A DNA stretch of 64,000 bases from Pedobacter nyackensis (GTDB lineage: Bacteria > Bacteroidota > Bacteroidia > Sphingobacteriales > Sphingobacteriaceae), in assembly GCF_900176505.1 (NCBI RefSeq), contig NZ_FWYB01000002.1, positions 459,237-523,236 on the forward strand, written 5' to 3'. The notes beneath the pieces are model-generated. The model worked only from the letters and a program-made list of their open reading frames with translations. It had not been told where the DNA came from and did no database searches. The translations under genes and the position numbers were made by a program. Position 1 is the first letter of the stretch, and every line of letters begins with the position of its first letter. Shown here in pieces: positions 27,917 to 37,122 of the stretch.

Positions 27917-29713
27917 CTACCTACGCTTCCTTGCTTGCCTACGTTTAACACGTTCCTTCCTATCCGCCTTCATTCTTTCAAATTTGGCGATCTGGTCTTT
28001 AACTTCCTGTTCTTTTTGAGGTGTGAGTCCTACGCTGTACTTAACACCCTGAAACAGGGTTTTCCAGATGAAATTAAAGAAAGAAGCGGTTTCGACCCTT
28101 TTGTTATTAATCGGTGCAGTAACAAATACTCCATCCGCATCAGGATTATCAGAATTGATGATCAATGCATTGGCGAGAAATGAAATCAAGCCTTGCTTTA
28201 CCAGGCGGTCCTCTCCTTTAACCTTCTTCATTAGCGCCACAGAAAGATCGTTGTAAGCAAAACTAACTGTTCCTTTAGCCAGATGATCATTTGCCTCAAT
28301 ATTAAATGCCAGCTTATTGATATGACCGCTATTTACCTTTACCAATCCCAACGGTTTAGTGATCCTGTTCAGAGCTCTCCCTTCCATATTACCGAGCGCC
28401 CCTGAATAAGAGAATGCTCCATCTTTGGCCGTCAAATTGAATTTAAAATTCACATCCAGCTTTCCTGAACCCATCACATAGGAAGTGAGTGCAGCAACCA
28501 TGAACGGATTTTTAGCTTTGGCTTTCTCCACGTTTGTCACATTAGAAATGACGCCCCAGGTTTGGTCAAAAGTAATGACCCCCTTGTATTTACCGTCTTT
28601 GTCGAACTCAGCATAGCTGATATCGAGATTATTTACGTTTAATTTAGCTACGGTTAGTTTATGATCTGCGCTCTGCAATTGCTGATGCGGATACTGCCCT
28701 ATTTTGTTCTCTACTTTTCTAGGTAGGGTATTGTTATTTACTACAGCCAGTGTCCCGTTGGCAATATTCATTTCCTTAGCAAAAAGTTCTTGCTTCAGTA
28801 TATACAGCCGGAGGTCTATTCCCGAAAAATCTATATCGGCCATCTGTATGCTATACCTGTCTTTAGCATAGCCAAATGTACTTCCAAACTTCAACTCGCT
28901 GTAGCGGGGCTCAAGATTGAAATTATTGACGTTTAACTTACCTGAGGAAGCGGCGAAGTTGAGATGGTCGAATTTAGCAAAATATAAACTGTCGGGTGTC
29001 GCATAACTGTAATCACTCAGGTTTATAATCACATCCTTTAATAAATAAAGCCTGCTTTTATCAGCGGAAGAATGCGCATCTATTAACCAATCTTTAAGCG
29101 TAATATTCAAATTAGCAATGGCATCAATTTCTGGCTTACCGGGATTGTTGTTATTGATGTATTTAAAGCTGGCATTCTTAAAGTCTATGGTTTTAACACG
29201 TAACTCTTTAAGGTATTTTGAGATGTAATCATAAGGCGATCTGTTGGAGTTTGGACGATTTTCGTCATTAAAATCAAATTGCCTGTTGGTCATTTCAATA
29301 GAAGGATTATCAAACAACAGCTGATCGATATTTAATTTTTTCTTTCTCCATAGCCTAATAGGGTGGAAATTTCTTATAGCTAATTTTTTAAGCCTGATAT
29401 GGTAAAGGTTATTTGGAGCTTGTTTGGAAAGGATAAGTTTTTGGTAAACATTGGTATCCGGTGTAATCTTCACATCGGTTAAAGACGACACTCCGGTTAA
29501 AACATTTGTACTAACTGAAGAAAACTCAATCCGGTATAGATTGTCAGTTGTTTTTAGCACCAGTTCTTTTAATTCAAAAGTTATAATGGGTTTAAGCTTG
29601 GCGCCCAGATACCAGGTTAATGCGGTTAGCATTACCGCAACGAACAGCAGCGCTGCAGCAAACCACCTTAGGATGACATATTTCTTTCCGACGCTTACAG
29701 ACATAGGCAACAA
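27917..29713 (-). CDS. AsmA-like envelope protein, paralog 1
   Basis: A 598-residue protein with one transmembrane helix near the N-terminus (about residues 12-33) and a long beta-rich domain built of repeated strand patterns, ending with a highly basic tail (KERVKRRQARKRR). The layout, including the motif DFKNASFKYINNN and a C-terminal segment mentioning conserved NMEGRALNRITKPLG, resembles AsmA/DUF748-type proteins that bridge the inner and outer membranes and may move phospholipids. It shares its whole architecture with the gene immediately upstream (for example both have SKL or KLKPI after the helix, PDTxVYxKL, and a final FFN-WK-FxG block). Function in lipid transport is inferred from the family. 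Confidence 0.72.
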   Translation of the reverse strand: MLPMSVSVGKKYVILRWFAAALLFVAVMLTALTWYLGAKLKPIITFELKELVLKTTDNLYRIEFSSVSTNVLTGVSSLTDVKITPDTNVYQKLILSKQAPNNLYHIRLKKLAIRNFHPIRLWRKKKLNIDQLLFDNPSIEMTNRQFDFNDENRPNSNRSPYDYISKYLKELRVKTIDFKNASFKYINNNNPGKPEIDAIANLNITLKDWLIDAHSSADKSRLYLLKDVIINLSDYSYATPDSLYFAKFDHLNFAASSGKLNVNNFNLEPRYSELKFGSTFGYAKDRYSIQMADIDFSGIDLRLYILKQELFAKEMNIANGTLAVVNNNTLPRKVENKIGQYPHQQLQSADHKLTVAKLNVNNLDISYAEFDKDGKYKGVITFDQTWGVISNVTNVEKAKAKNPFMVAALTSYVMGSGKLDVNFKFNLTAKDGAFSYSGALGNMEGRALNRITKPLGLVKVNSGHINKLAFNIEANDHLAKGTVSFAYNDLSVALMKKVKGEDRLVKQGLISFLANALIINSDNPDADGVFVTAPINNKRVETASFFNFIWKTLFQGVKYSVGLTPQKEQEVKDQIAKFERMKADRKERVKRRQARKRR

Positions 29714-29761
29714 TGTAGTTTAGCCTAATATACACATAAAGGAACTAGGATGAAGGATGTC

Positions 29762-31546
29762 TTAATCTTTATTCTTTTCTCTTTGCTCCTTTTTACGTTC
29801 TTCTTTTTTAGCCTTTATCTTCTTCATTGATTCCTCCGGAGTCTTAACAGGCACAGCTCCTATACCAACCGTTTCGCGCATTCCCAAAAAAACACCTTTC
29901 CACAGCAGATTAAAAAACGAAGCTGCAGGCGTTCTCTGGAAAGTTACATTTGCCGTTCTTGGCGCTTCATTCTTATCCGGATTTGCATTCTTTATCAGGA
30001 TGGTGTTGACTAGAAAGGATAAAAAGCCTTTTCTCTTCGGTGCGGCTCCATCCTCCCCTTCTTTAAGCAGCTTTATTTTCAGATCCGTATAGTAAAAATG
30101 TACGGTACCGGATGATCCTTTAGCATTCGCTTGTATATTAAAGTTTATTTTTTGCATTTTTCCGCTTTCAATTTCAATGAGTCCCATGTTTTTTGCCATA
30201 GGGTTTAGGGTTAACATGTTCATTGGCCCTACTGTCCCTTTGTAACTAAAGGCAGCGTTCTTATCGGTAAGGTTAAAGTTAATGCGAATATCAATTCTGC
30301 TGGTTTTCATAACCAATGCCGACAAATTCGCTATTGCATGATTATTTTTAGCGAGTTGCAGGGAATCATTGGTTACGTTGAGGATGCGGCCACTAAGATT
30401 TTGAAAATAGGCCGTTCCTCTTCTCTGACTGATGGGATTGTATTCCGTGTAGGCTACATCAACATTATTAAGTTTTATGGTGTCTACAATTGCCTGAAAG
30501 GGTAAGCGTTTCAGTGCTACATGCGGGAAGTTTCGAACCTTATCCAGCTTAGGTGGAGCGGGCAGTTCTCTGTTTACAAAAATATTAACTTTTGCAGGGC
30601 CTATTTTCAGGGCCTCGGCATGAAGACTACCTTCACTGTCTAACCTTGCAAAATCAACTCCGGTAAAACTGATTTGATTAAACTTTAGATCATAGCGATC
30701 CTTTCCATAGGTATACTTACGTGTAAAGGTAAGATCGGGATACATAGGAATAATTTGAACCCCCTTAACAACGATGTTTTTTCCTGAAGCGGTACCACTA
30801 ACCGTATCGACCTTTATCGTATACATTTTGTTTTTGCCGATGGACTTATATCCGGTTAATTGAAAACCGATATCCTTAGCGTGATAATACCTGGTGGTAT
30901 CGAACTGAGAAAGGGAATCAACCAGGAAATCTTTAACATTGATACTTAAATGTTTTACTGAATTCAATGTTTGCGATGTTTCACCATTGACATAATCAAA
31001 GTCGGCATCAATGATTTTGATAGCCCTAACATTGATGGATTTAAGCTGATTGGAGATCATCTGGTAGAGTGTTAGTGCTTCTTTTTTTACTTCAGGACGT
31101 GGCTTAACTTTATAATGAATCATCTGAATAGAGGGCTGTTCGAGCACAATAGCTTTCATGTCGATCTCTCTCTTAAAATAAGCCCTTAACAAGGCTATTC
31201 TGCTTATTTGAAGCCTTGCTAACTTCACTTTAAATATATTAGCCGGAGCTAGCTGATTTGCTTTTAATTGATTATAGACAACAGTATCCGGTGTAAGTGA
31301 TACCTGATATAATGCCGCACTTCCTGTAAAAGGATTAATTGTGATGTCCTTAAAATCCAGTTTATAAAGCTTTAGGGAACGATTGCGGACTCCTTCTTTT
31401 AGCTTTTTTGTAAGAATAGGTTTCCACCTTGCATTTAAGTAAAGCCCAAGACCAAGGCCAATAAGGATAAGTACCGCTAAAATGCCGCCTATCCATTTCC
31501 AAACTTTATGCTTATTTGCTTTATGATTGGGTATGATCTTTTGCAT
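29762..31546 (-). CDS. AsmA-like envelope protein, paralog 2
   Basis: A 594-residue sister of the next downstream gene, in the same order and spaced 48 bases from it, so a tandem duplication. It has an N-terminal basic stretch, one transmembrane helix (about residues 19-39), a long beta-rich body with the shared motifs PDTVVYNQLKANQ, FNLTDKNAAFSYKGTVG and FFNLLWKGVFLG, and a strongly charged C-terminal tail (KKIKAKKEERKKE). The family is AsmA/DUF748-like; lipid or outer-membrane biogenesis is the likely area. Why two copies are kept is not evident; they differ clearly in sequence. Confidence 0.72.
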   Translation of the reverse strand: MQKIIPNHKANKHKVWKWIGGILAVLILIGLGLGLYLNARWKPILTKKLKEGVRNRSLKLYKLDFKDITINPFTGSAALYQVSLTPDTVVYNQLKANQLAPANIFKVKLARLQISRIALLRAYFKREIDMKAIVLEQPSIQMIHYKVKPRPEVKKEALTLYQMISNQLKSINVRAIKIIDADFDYVNGETSQTLNSVKHLSINVKDFLVDSLSQFDTTRYYHAKDIGFQLTGYKSIGKNKMYTIKVDTVSGTASGKNIVVKGVQIIPMYPDLTFTRKYTYGKDRYDLKFNQISFTGVDFARLDSEGSLHAEALKIGPAKVNIFVNRELPAPPKLDKVRNFPHVALKRLPFQAIVDTIKLNNVDVAYTEYNPISQRRGTAYFQNLSGRILNVTNDSLQLAKNNHAIANLSALVMKTSRIDIRINFNLTDKNAAFSYKGTVGPMNMLTLNPMAKNMGLIEIESGKMQKINFNIQANAKGSSGTVHFYYTDLKIKLLKEGEDGAAPKRKGFLSFLVNTILIKNANPDKNEAPRTANVTFQRTPAASFFNLLWKGVFLGMRETVGIGAVPVKTPEESMKKIKAKKEERKKEQREKNKD

Positions 31547-31736
31547 ATATTAAATATAACAATTTCAGCGCCACAATATTTGCCTTACACTTTATCTACT
31601 TTCCTTCTGAAATAAACGAATTACTTACCAATTTTGGATAATGCCGGGAAATGACGTCTGAATGTAATCTTTAGTGCATATGACTTTTTATTATTTTTCG
31701 CTTTCTGCCAATCTGTCATTTGTAAATTAAATTCCG

Positions 31737-31744
31737 TATTTTTG
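31737..31744 (+). promoter_or_regulatory. Promoter -7 box of the miaB operon
   Basis: TATTTTTG matches TAnnTTTG exactly. A TTTG 14 bases before it is a little close for a -33 element. Transcription would start near 31751, 19 bases before the miaB ATG. The operon appears to extend to secG. Confidence 0.45.
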
Positions 31745-31769
31745 GAGCCCATAATAATGTTGACCATTT

Positions 31770-33200
31770 ATGATTGATTTACAGCTGACAGATAAAACAC
31801 ACGACGAAGAGCGCCAGGGAGAGGCTTTGGTTATTGATGCACCTTTAGTGCGTAATGGACGAAAGCTGTATATTGAAAGTTATGGCTGCCAGATGAATTT
31901 TGCAGATAGTGAAATTGTTGCTTCAATTTTGCTTGACCAGGGTTTTGAGACCACCGGCGACTACAAAGAAGCTGATGTGGTGTTTATTAACACTTGCTCG
32001 ATCCGTGAAAATGCGGAACAAAGAGTACGCAACAGATTATCACAATTTGGTGCAGAGAAACGTAGAAATCCTAAACTGATTGTTGGGGTTTTGGGCTGTA
32101 TGGCTGAGCGTCTGAAATCAAAATTCCTGGAGGAAGAAAAGTTAGTAGACGTTGTTGTTGGTCCTGATGCTTATCGTGAACTTCCTCAATTGTTAAGTGA
32201 GGTAGAAAGCGGACATAAGGCCATTAACGTATTGTTATCCCGTGAGGAAACCTATGCTGATATCAGTCCGGTTCGCTTAAACGGAAATGGCATTACTGCT
32301 TTTATTTCTATTATGCGTGGCTGCGACAATATGTGTTCTTTCTGTGTGGTACCTTTTACAAGGGGCCGTGAAAGAAGTCGCGATCCATATTCGATACTAG
32401 CTGAAGCACAGGATCTGTTTGACAGAGGTTATAAAGAGGTAACACTGCTTGGGCAAAACGTCGACTCTTATAAATGGAAGGGTGCTGATGCAGAAGAAAC
32501 CGCAGAAATTGAAGTAAATTTCGCTCAGTTACTGGAGAAAGTCGCTTTGATCAGTCCGGAATTAAGAATTAGATTTTCTACTTCACACCCTAAAGACATT
32601 ACCGACGAGGTTTTATATACGATAGCGAAATACGATAACATTTGTAATTATATTCACTTACCTGTTCAATCGGGCAGTACAAGAGTACTGGAACTGATGA
32701 ACAGAACTTATACCCGTGAGTGGTATATCAACAGGGTTGATGCCATCAGGAGAATTATTCCCGAGTGTGCTATTTCTTCGGATATCATTGCAGGTTTCTG
32801 TACAGAAACGGAAGAGGAGCATCAGGAAACATTAAGCATAATGGATTACGTAGGTTATGATTTTGCATTTACGTTTAGCTATTCGGAAAGACCGGGAACT
32901 TTAGCTGCGCGTAAACTGGCAGATGACATCCCTGAAGAGGTAAAAAAACGCAGGCTTGCGGAGATTTTATTGAAGCAACAGCAAACGTCGCTATTCAGGC
33001 TACAACAATTTGTTGGAAAAACTGTTAGGATTTTGGTGGAGGGTACTTCTAAGAAATCGGATAAAGATTTTTGTGGAAGAAATGACCAGAATGCGATGGT
33101 TGTTTTCCCTGTGACCGAAGGAATTAAAGCCGGCCAATATGTAAACGTACATATTGATCGTTGTACATCTGCTACCTTATTGGGTACGGTTGTTAATTAG
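31770..33200 (+). CDS. miaB: tRNA-2-methylthio-N6-dimethylallyladenosine synthase
   Basis: Radical SAM enzyme that adds a methylthio group to isopentenyl-A37 of tRNAs reading U-starting codons. The 476-residue protein has the N-terminal MTTase domain with Cys40, Cys76 and Cys110 for the auxiliary 4Fe-4S cluster ([23 protein letters not shown]), the radical SAM motif with Cys185, Cys189 and Cys192 ([10 protein letters not shown]), and a C-terminal TRAM domain. Length is normal. It leads an operon-like run of five plus-strand genes: sigma-54 activator, lptE, a TPR-like gene and secG. Confidence 0.97.
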   Translation: MIDLQLTDKTHDEERQGEALVIDAPLVRNGRKLYIESYGCQMNFADSEIVASILLDQGFETTGDYKEADVVFINTCSIRENAEQRVRNRLSQFGAEKRRNPKLIVGVLGCMAERLKSKFLEEEKLVDVVVGPDAYRELPQLLSEVESGHKAINVLLSREETYADISPVRLNGNGITAFISIMRGCDNMCSFCVVPFTRGRERSRDPYSILAEAQDLFDRGYKEVTLLGQNVDSYKWKGADAEETAEIEVNFAQLLEKVALISPELRIRFSTSHPKDITDEVLYTIAKYDNICNYIHLPVQSGSTRVLELMNRTYTREWYINRVDAIRRIIPECAISSDIIAGFCTETEEEHQETLSIMDYVGYDFAFTFSYSERPGTLAARKLADDIPEEVKKRRLAEILLKQQQTSLFRLQQFVGKTVRILVEGTSKKSDKDFCGRNDQNAMVVFPVTEGIKAGQYVNVHIDRCTSATLLGTVVN

Positions 33201-33227
33201 AGTAAGGATTAAGGAGTATCCTTGCTC
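33200..33227 (+). repeat. Short palindrome after miaB
   Basis: GAGTAAGGA (33200-33208) and TCCTTGCTC (33219-33227) form a 9-bp stem with one T-G pair around a 10-base loop. It overlaps the last base of the miaB stop and lies 16 bases before the sigma-54 activator gene. There is no T tract, so termination is unlikely. It shares AAGGATTAA and TTGCTCC with the larger palindrome at 27851-27895, so it may be a member of a local palindrome family. Confidence 0.5.
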
Positions 33228-33242
33228 CTCACATACAGATAA

Positions 33243-34475
33243 ATGGATATACAAGATATTAAAAACCGTTTTGGGATTATAGGGGGCTCTCCACTACTAA
33301 ACCGTGCGATAGATATAGCCAGGCAGGTTTCACCAACTGACATGTCTGTATTGATTACCGGTGAAAGTGGTAGTGGTAAAGAGGTTTTTTCTCACATCAT
33401 CCATCAATTGAGCACACGTAAGCATGGTGCATTCATTGCAGTAAACTGTGGTGCAATACCTGAAGGGACTATTGATTCGGAGTTATTTGGCCATGAGAAA
33501 GGCTCATTTACAGGTGCTCATGAAGCCCGTAAAGGTTATTTTGAAGTTGCCAATGGTGGTACTATATTTCTTGATGAGGTAGCTGAATTACCTTTGGGTA
33601 CGCAGGCACGTTTGCTAAGGATTCTGGAGAGTGGCGAATACCTGAGAGTGGGTTCATCAAAAGTTCAGAAAACCGATGTACGTATTATCGCGGCTACTAA
33701 CGTTGATGTATACAACAGAGTAAAATCGGGCAAGTTCCGTGAAGATCTTTATTACAGATTAAACACAGTGCCTTTGCGCATTCCTGCATTGCACGAACGT
33801 AAAGAGGACATTTACCTACTTTTCAGAAAATTCTCTGCTGATTTTAGCGACAAATACAGGAGTCCAGGTATACAACTTGAGCCTGATGCGATTCAGATAC
33901 TGAGCAATTACAGCTGGCCGGGAAATGTGAGGCAGCTGAAAAATATAGCGGAGCAAATCTGTGTATTGGAAAAAGACAGAAATGTAACAGGAGCTGCATT
34001 GCTGAATTATATCCCTAACGAAAGTGCAAACAATTTACCTATGGCCATTAACAGTGGCACTAAGGAAGATTATACAGAACGCGATATTCTGTACAAAGTG
34101 CTCTTCGACATGAAGAAGGACATGATGGAGTTGAAAAAACTGGTTGCCGAGATCATTCAAAGTGGAGGAAATACCGCTCATATTATAGCTGACAATCCAC
34201 ACTATATCAACCAGCTTTACCAGGATGTAGAGCAACCGATGAGTCACGATGCCACGCTAACCATCAAAAACCCTTCTCAAAACTCTCCGATGGATTACAA
34301 CTATACCCAGGAGGCAGAAGAGATTGAGGAGTCATTATCATTAATCGACAAAGAGTCTGACCTGATTAAAAAGGCGCTGAAGAAACATAAGGGCAAACGT
34401 AAATTTGCAGCACAGGAACTGGGCATCTCAGAGCGTACGCTATACAGAAAAATTAAAGAACTGAATCTAAACTAA
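33243..34475 (+). CDS. Sigma-54-dependent transcriptional activator without receiver domain
   Basis: A 410-residue bacterial enhancer-binding protein that remodels sigma-54 holoenzyme. The AAA+ domain begins at once: Walker A GESGSGKE (40-47), the sigma-54 contact loop GSFTGA (87-92, Ala to Ser variant of GAFTGA), Walker B GGTIFLDE (105-112). A Fis-type helix-turn-helix ends the protein (about 375-410: KHKGKRKFAAQELGIS, then ERTLYRKIKELN). There is no N-terminal receiver, PAS or GAF domain, so activity must be set by other means. It is between miaB and lptE and its stop overlaps the lptE start by one base, suggesting a tie to envelope functions. Confidence 0.93.
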   Translation: MDIQDIKNRFGIIGGSPLLNRAIDIARQVSPTDMSVLITGESGSGKEVFSHIIHQLSTRKHGAFIAVNCGAIPEGTIDSELFGHEKGSFTGAHEARKGYFEVANGGTIFLDEVAELPLGTQARLLRILESGEYLRVGSSKVQKTDVRIIAATNVDVYNRVKSGKFREDLYYRLNTVPLRIPALHERKEDIYLLFRKFSADFSDKYRSPGIQLEPDAIQILSNYSWPGNVRQLKNIAEQICVLEKDRNVTGAALLNYIPNESANNLPMAINSGTKEDYTERDILYKVLFDMKKDMMELKKLVAEIIQSGGNTAHIIADNPHYINQLYQDVEQPMSHDATLTIKNPSQNSPMDYNYTQEAEEIEESLSLIDKESDLIKKALKKHKGKRKFAAQELGISERTLYRKIKELNLN

Positions 34476-34972
34476 TGAAAAAACTATCTATACTATGTGT
34501 TTTGTTTTTTGCGCTGAGTGGTTGCAAAATATCACTAGACGGAGCTTCTACTGTTGGGATGAAAACAGTGAACGTACAGGTCTTTGAAAACAATGCCCCG
34601 CTGGTAGTACCTTACCTGAGTTCTCAATTTACGGAGGAGTTAAAGACAAGGATCAGAAACCAAACCCGTTTAGCGATTTCACAAAATGATCCTGATGGTG
34701 TTTTTTCAGGAAACATTACCGGTTATAGTGTTACTCCGGAAGCGATTGTAGACAACAACAGACCTACGGCCGACGCTAACAGATTGACCATAAGCATACG
34801 TGTAAAATACACAAATAACCTTAACCCTAAACAGAGCTTTGAGGAAACCTTTGAGCGCTATAAGGTATTTAAGTTAGTTGGCAGTTTGCAGTCTATGGAG
34901 CAGGGTCTGATAAAAGACGTCACTGCACAGTTGACTGAGGATATTTTTAACAGAGCTTTTGCACAATGGTAG
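34475..34972 (+). CDS. lptE: LPS assembly lipoprotein LptE family
   Basis: Partner of LptD in inserting lipopolysaccharide into the outer membrane. The 165-residue lipoprotein has a lipobox with Cys17 (FALSGCK) and the LptE-like region with SSQFTEELKTRIRNQTRLAI (about 50-70), and ends with EDIFNRAFAQW. Length and layout fit Bacteroidota LptE. It overlaps the sigma-54 activator stop codon by one base (TAATG), so it is in the same transcript. lptD is not in the window. Confidence 0.85.
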   Translation: MKKLSILCVLFFALSGCKISLDGASTVGMKTVNVQVFENNAPLVVPYLSSQFTEELKTRIRNQTRLAISQNDPDGVFSGNITGYSVTPEAIVDNNRPTADANRLTISIRVKYTNNLNPKQSFEETFERYKVFKLVGSLQSMEQGLIKDVTAQLTEDIFNRAFAQW

Positions 34973-35005
34973 GCTAAAGCGGAGATCAATTATTAACTTA
35001 GCAAC

Positions 35006-36127
35006 GTGGAGCAGGAATTAGATATTAAACAACAACTGGGAGAATGGCTTTCAACCCCTGAAAAGGTAAGTAGGAAAGATGCTCCTATGTTAAAAGATTT
35101 AGCGTTGCTTTATCCTTATTTTCAGCCATTACACCTTTTACTGGCTAAGGCAACGTTACAGGAGCCAGGACAAAATGAGAAGCTGGCAACCGCTGCGTTG
35201 TACACCAATGGGCAAGTACTTCATCAACTCCTGCATGGAGATGAGGATCGCATTCAAACAGATTTTAATGTTATTTATGCGGCGACAGATCAATCGAATT
35301 CTCAACCGGAACCGATTGAGGTCTCTACGATAAATGAAGTCCCTTCCGAACCGGCAGATGCTCCAAATAATATTGATGAGCAGGAGGTTTTCGAGGAGAT
35401 CAGTGAAATCAACATCAAGGATTACAAATCATCCGAATCACCGGCAAAACCGGAGGACGACCTGGTTATTGAAAACATTGTAGCTTCAGATTTCTTTGCG
35501 TTTCAAGAGAGTTTCATTGCAGAAACTGTAATCCCTGATCAGGAACAGCCTGATTTTAAAGCTTCTTTATTACAAAACGCGCCAAAACCAGAAGAGCCTG
35601 TTGTGATCAGCAAGTACGATGATGATCAGTTGCCTTATACCTTTTTGTGGTGGCTGGCAAAAACGAGGAAAGAACATCAGCAGATATTCCAGCCCTATGC
35701 ATCTCCGAGAAAGAGCAATCAAAACGATGAGCATAAAGCGGCTTCTGTTCAAAGGCCTAATGAATTACAGCAACAGTATGTAGAGCACATCTTCCACTTA
35801 CAAAGTCCTTTTGATGCTGAAGGAGAAGAAGGTTACAATACTGACAACTTCAGGAGCACGAGCAAGGGCAATGAGATCATTGAGAGTTTCATTAAAAACG
35901 ATCCTCAGATCAGTCCGCCAAAACCAGAGCAGATTGACAATGAAAACAAGGCAAAAAAGAGTGCAGAAGACCACAACGACCTTGTGTCTGAAACTTTAGC
36001 TAAGATTTACATTGAGCAAATGCTATACGACAAGGCCATAGAAACTTATGAAAAATTAAGTTTGAAGTTTCCAGAAAAAAGACGTTACTTTGCCGATCTT
36101 ATTCAATCTATAGAAAAGAAAATTTAA
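35006..36127 (+). CDS. Tetratricopeptide-like protein between lptE and secG (GTG start)
   Basis: A 373-residue cytoplasmic protein starting at GTG. The N-terminal part (about 1-80) is helical (LKDLALLYPYFQPLHLLLAK), the middle is acidic, rich in Glu, Ser and Pro and probably unstructured, and the last 40 residues form a helix pair with a TPR signature (LAKIYIEQMLYDKAIETYEK). I recognise the position between lptE and secG as conserved in Bacteroidota, but know no function. There is no signal peptide or transmembrane helix. It may be a scaffold for envelope or secretion components; that is inference. Confidence 0.8.
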   Translation: MEQELDIKQQLGEWLSTPEKVSRKDAPMLKDLALLYPYFQPLHLLLAKATLQEPGQNEKLATAALYTNGQVLHQLLHGDEDRIQTDFNVIYAATDQSNSQPEPIEVSTINEVPSEPADAPNNIDEQEVFEEISEINIKDYKSSESPAKPEDDLVIENIVASDFFAFQESFIAETVIPDQEQPDFKASLLQNAPKPEEPVVISKYDDDQLPYTFLWWLAKTRKEHQQIFQPYASPRKSNQNDEHKAASVQRPNELQQQYVEHIFHLQSPFDAEGEEGYNTDNFRSTSKGNEIIESFIKNDPQISPPKPEQIDNENKAKKSAEDHNDLVSETLAKIYIEQMLYDKAIETYEKLSLKFPEKRRYFADLIQSIEKKI

Positions 36128-36141
36128 CAACATAACATATT

Positions 36142-36486
36142 ATGCTATTTTTAATCATCTTATTAATCATTGTTTGCGTTGCTTTAGGGCTATTTGTTTT
36201 GATACAAAATCCTAAAGGTGGTGGTTTAGCTACCGGTGGAGGAGGCAGCAACATGTTCGGCGTTCAACGTACAGGTGACGTTCTTGAAAAAGGCACCTGG
36301 GTATTATTAACGTTGGTAGTTGTACTTACTTTATCGATTACTACAATAGCTAAATCAGGAGGTTCTTCAACAGGTGAGGCTTCAAAAATCCAACAACATT
36401 TGGATAAAACACCTGCGCCATCTCCAATTGGAAGCAGAACAGCTCCGGCTCCTGCACCAGCAGCAACTGATACAACAAAAAAATAA
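36142..36486 (+). CDS. secG: Preprotein translocase subunit SecG
   Basis: Small membrane partner of the SecYEG channel. The 114-residue protein has two transmembrane helices (about 1-20 and 50-72) separated by the conserved IQNPKGGGLATGGGGSNMFG loop, and an extended Ala/Pro/Thr-rich tail that is common in Bacteroidota SecG. It is 14 bases downstream of the TPR-like gene and ends its operon, followed by a strong terminator. secA lies elsewhere in the window. Confidence 0.95.
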   Translation: MLFLIILLIIVCVALGLFVLIQNPKGGGLATGGGGSNMFGVQRTGDVLEKGTWVLLTLVVVLTLSITTIAKSGGSSTGEASKIQQHLDKTPAPSPIGSRTAPAPAPAATDTTKK

Positions 36487-36504
36487 ACCTTTTAAGGTTA
36501 ATAG

Positions 36505-36537
36505 AAAGCCTGGTATAAATCATACCGGGCTTTTTTT
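36505..36537 (+). terminator. Intrinsic terminator after secG
   Basis: AAAGCCTGGTAT and ATACCGGGCTTT form a 12-bp stem (one G-T pair) around a 5-base loop, followed by seven T. Confidence 0.93.
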
Positions 36538-36583
36538 GCGTTCTGCCACTCTGACACAAATTCACTTTAGGTGATCACATAGC

Positions 36584-36607
36584 TGACAAGGCTGTGCAAA
36601 TTTGTCA
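36584..36607. promoter_or_regulatory. TGACAA/TTGTCA inverted repeat upstream of groESL
   Basis: TGACAA (36584-36589) and TTGTCA (36602-36607) are perfect inverted 6-mers separated by 12 bases, ahead of a -24-like promoter. A further TGACA occurs at 36552. It could be the binding site of an activator or repressor of the chaperonin operon. The CIRCE operator (TTAGCACTC-N9-GAGTGCTAA) is not present. Confidence 0.4.
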
Positions 36608-36619
36608 AGCATACTTGTA

Positions 36620-36636
36620 TTGGCATAAAAACTGTT
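36620..36636 (+). promoter_or_regulatory. Possible sigma-54-type promoter of groESL
   Basis: TTGGCA (36620-36625) followed after six bases by CTGTT (36632-36636) resembles the -24/-12 elements (TTGGCA-N6-TTGCW), although the -12 element is imperfect. Transcription would begin near 36646, leaving a leader of about 56 bases to groES. No TAnnTTTG box is visible here. Confidence 0.35.
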
Positions 36637-36701
36637 GTAGGGAACGTACGTAGTTAATACGATTTTAAATTTTAACTTAAAAAATAAATTAATATCAAGT
36701 T

Positions 36702-36992
36702 ATGGCTTTAAACCTTAAACCCATTTCAGGTTCTGCAAACAGAGTTATTGTTGAGCCTGCTGCGGCAGAAGAAAAGACAGCATCTGGAATCTACATTCCT
36801 GACACTGCAAAAGAAAAACCATCTAAAGGAGTTGTTGTATCTGTTTCAGACGAAGATTCAGAAGGTAAAAAACCAACTGTTAAGGTAGGTGATGTTGTAC
36901 TTTACGGTAAATATGGTGGCACTGAGCTTCCTATTGACGGTAAAGACTATTTGATCATGCGTGAAAGCGATATCTACGCTGTATTAGGCTAG
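36702..36992 (+). CDS. groES: Co-chaperonin GroES
   Basis: Lid of the GroEL folding chamber. The 96-residue protein has the mobile loop ([20 protein letters not shown]), the roof/dome region [14 protein letters not shown], and the final [16 protein letters not shown]. Length is exactly that of the family. It forms an operon with groEL, 130 bases downstream. That gap is somewhat wide and contains a TATCA-rich repeated stretch (TATTAGTATCAAGATACCA), whose palindromic part may be regulatory or a processing site. Confidence 0.98.
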   Translation: MALNLKPISGSANRVIVEPAAAEEKTASGIYIPDTAKEKPSKGVVVSVSDEDSEGKKPTVKVGDVVLYGKYGGTELPIDGKDYLIMRESDIYAVLG

Positions 36993-37122
36993 ATATTAGT
37001 ATCAAGATACCATTTCTGGTATCGAGAAAAAAGCAAACAAAATTATTAGAAACAACGGTATTAATTAAGTATCAGCATGCTATGCTGACATGAATTAACG
37101 AATACTAACTACTAAAACAACA

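Noticed and set aside
36541..36701. CIRCE operator before groES
   Set aside because: No TTAGCACTC-N9-GAGTGCTAA is present in this stretch.
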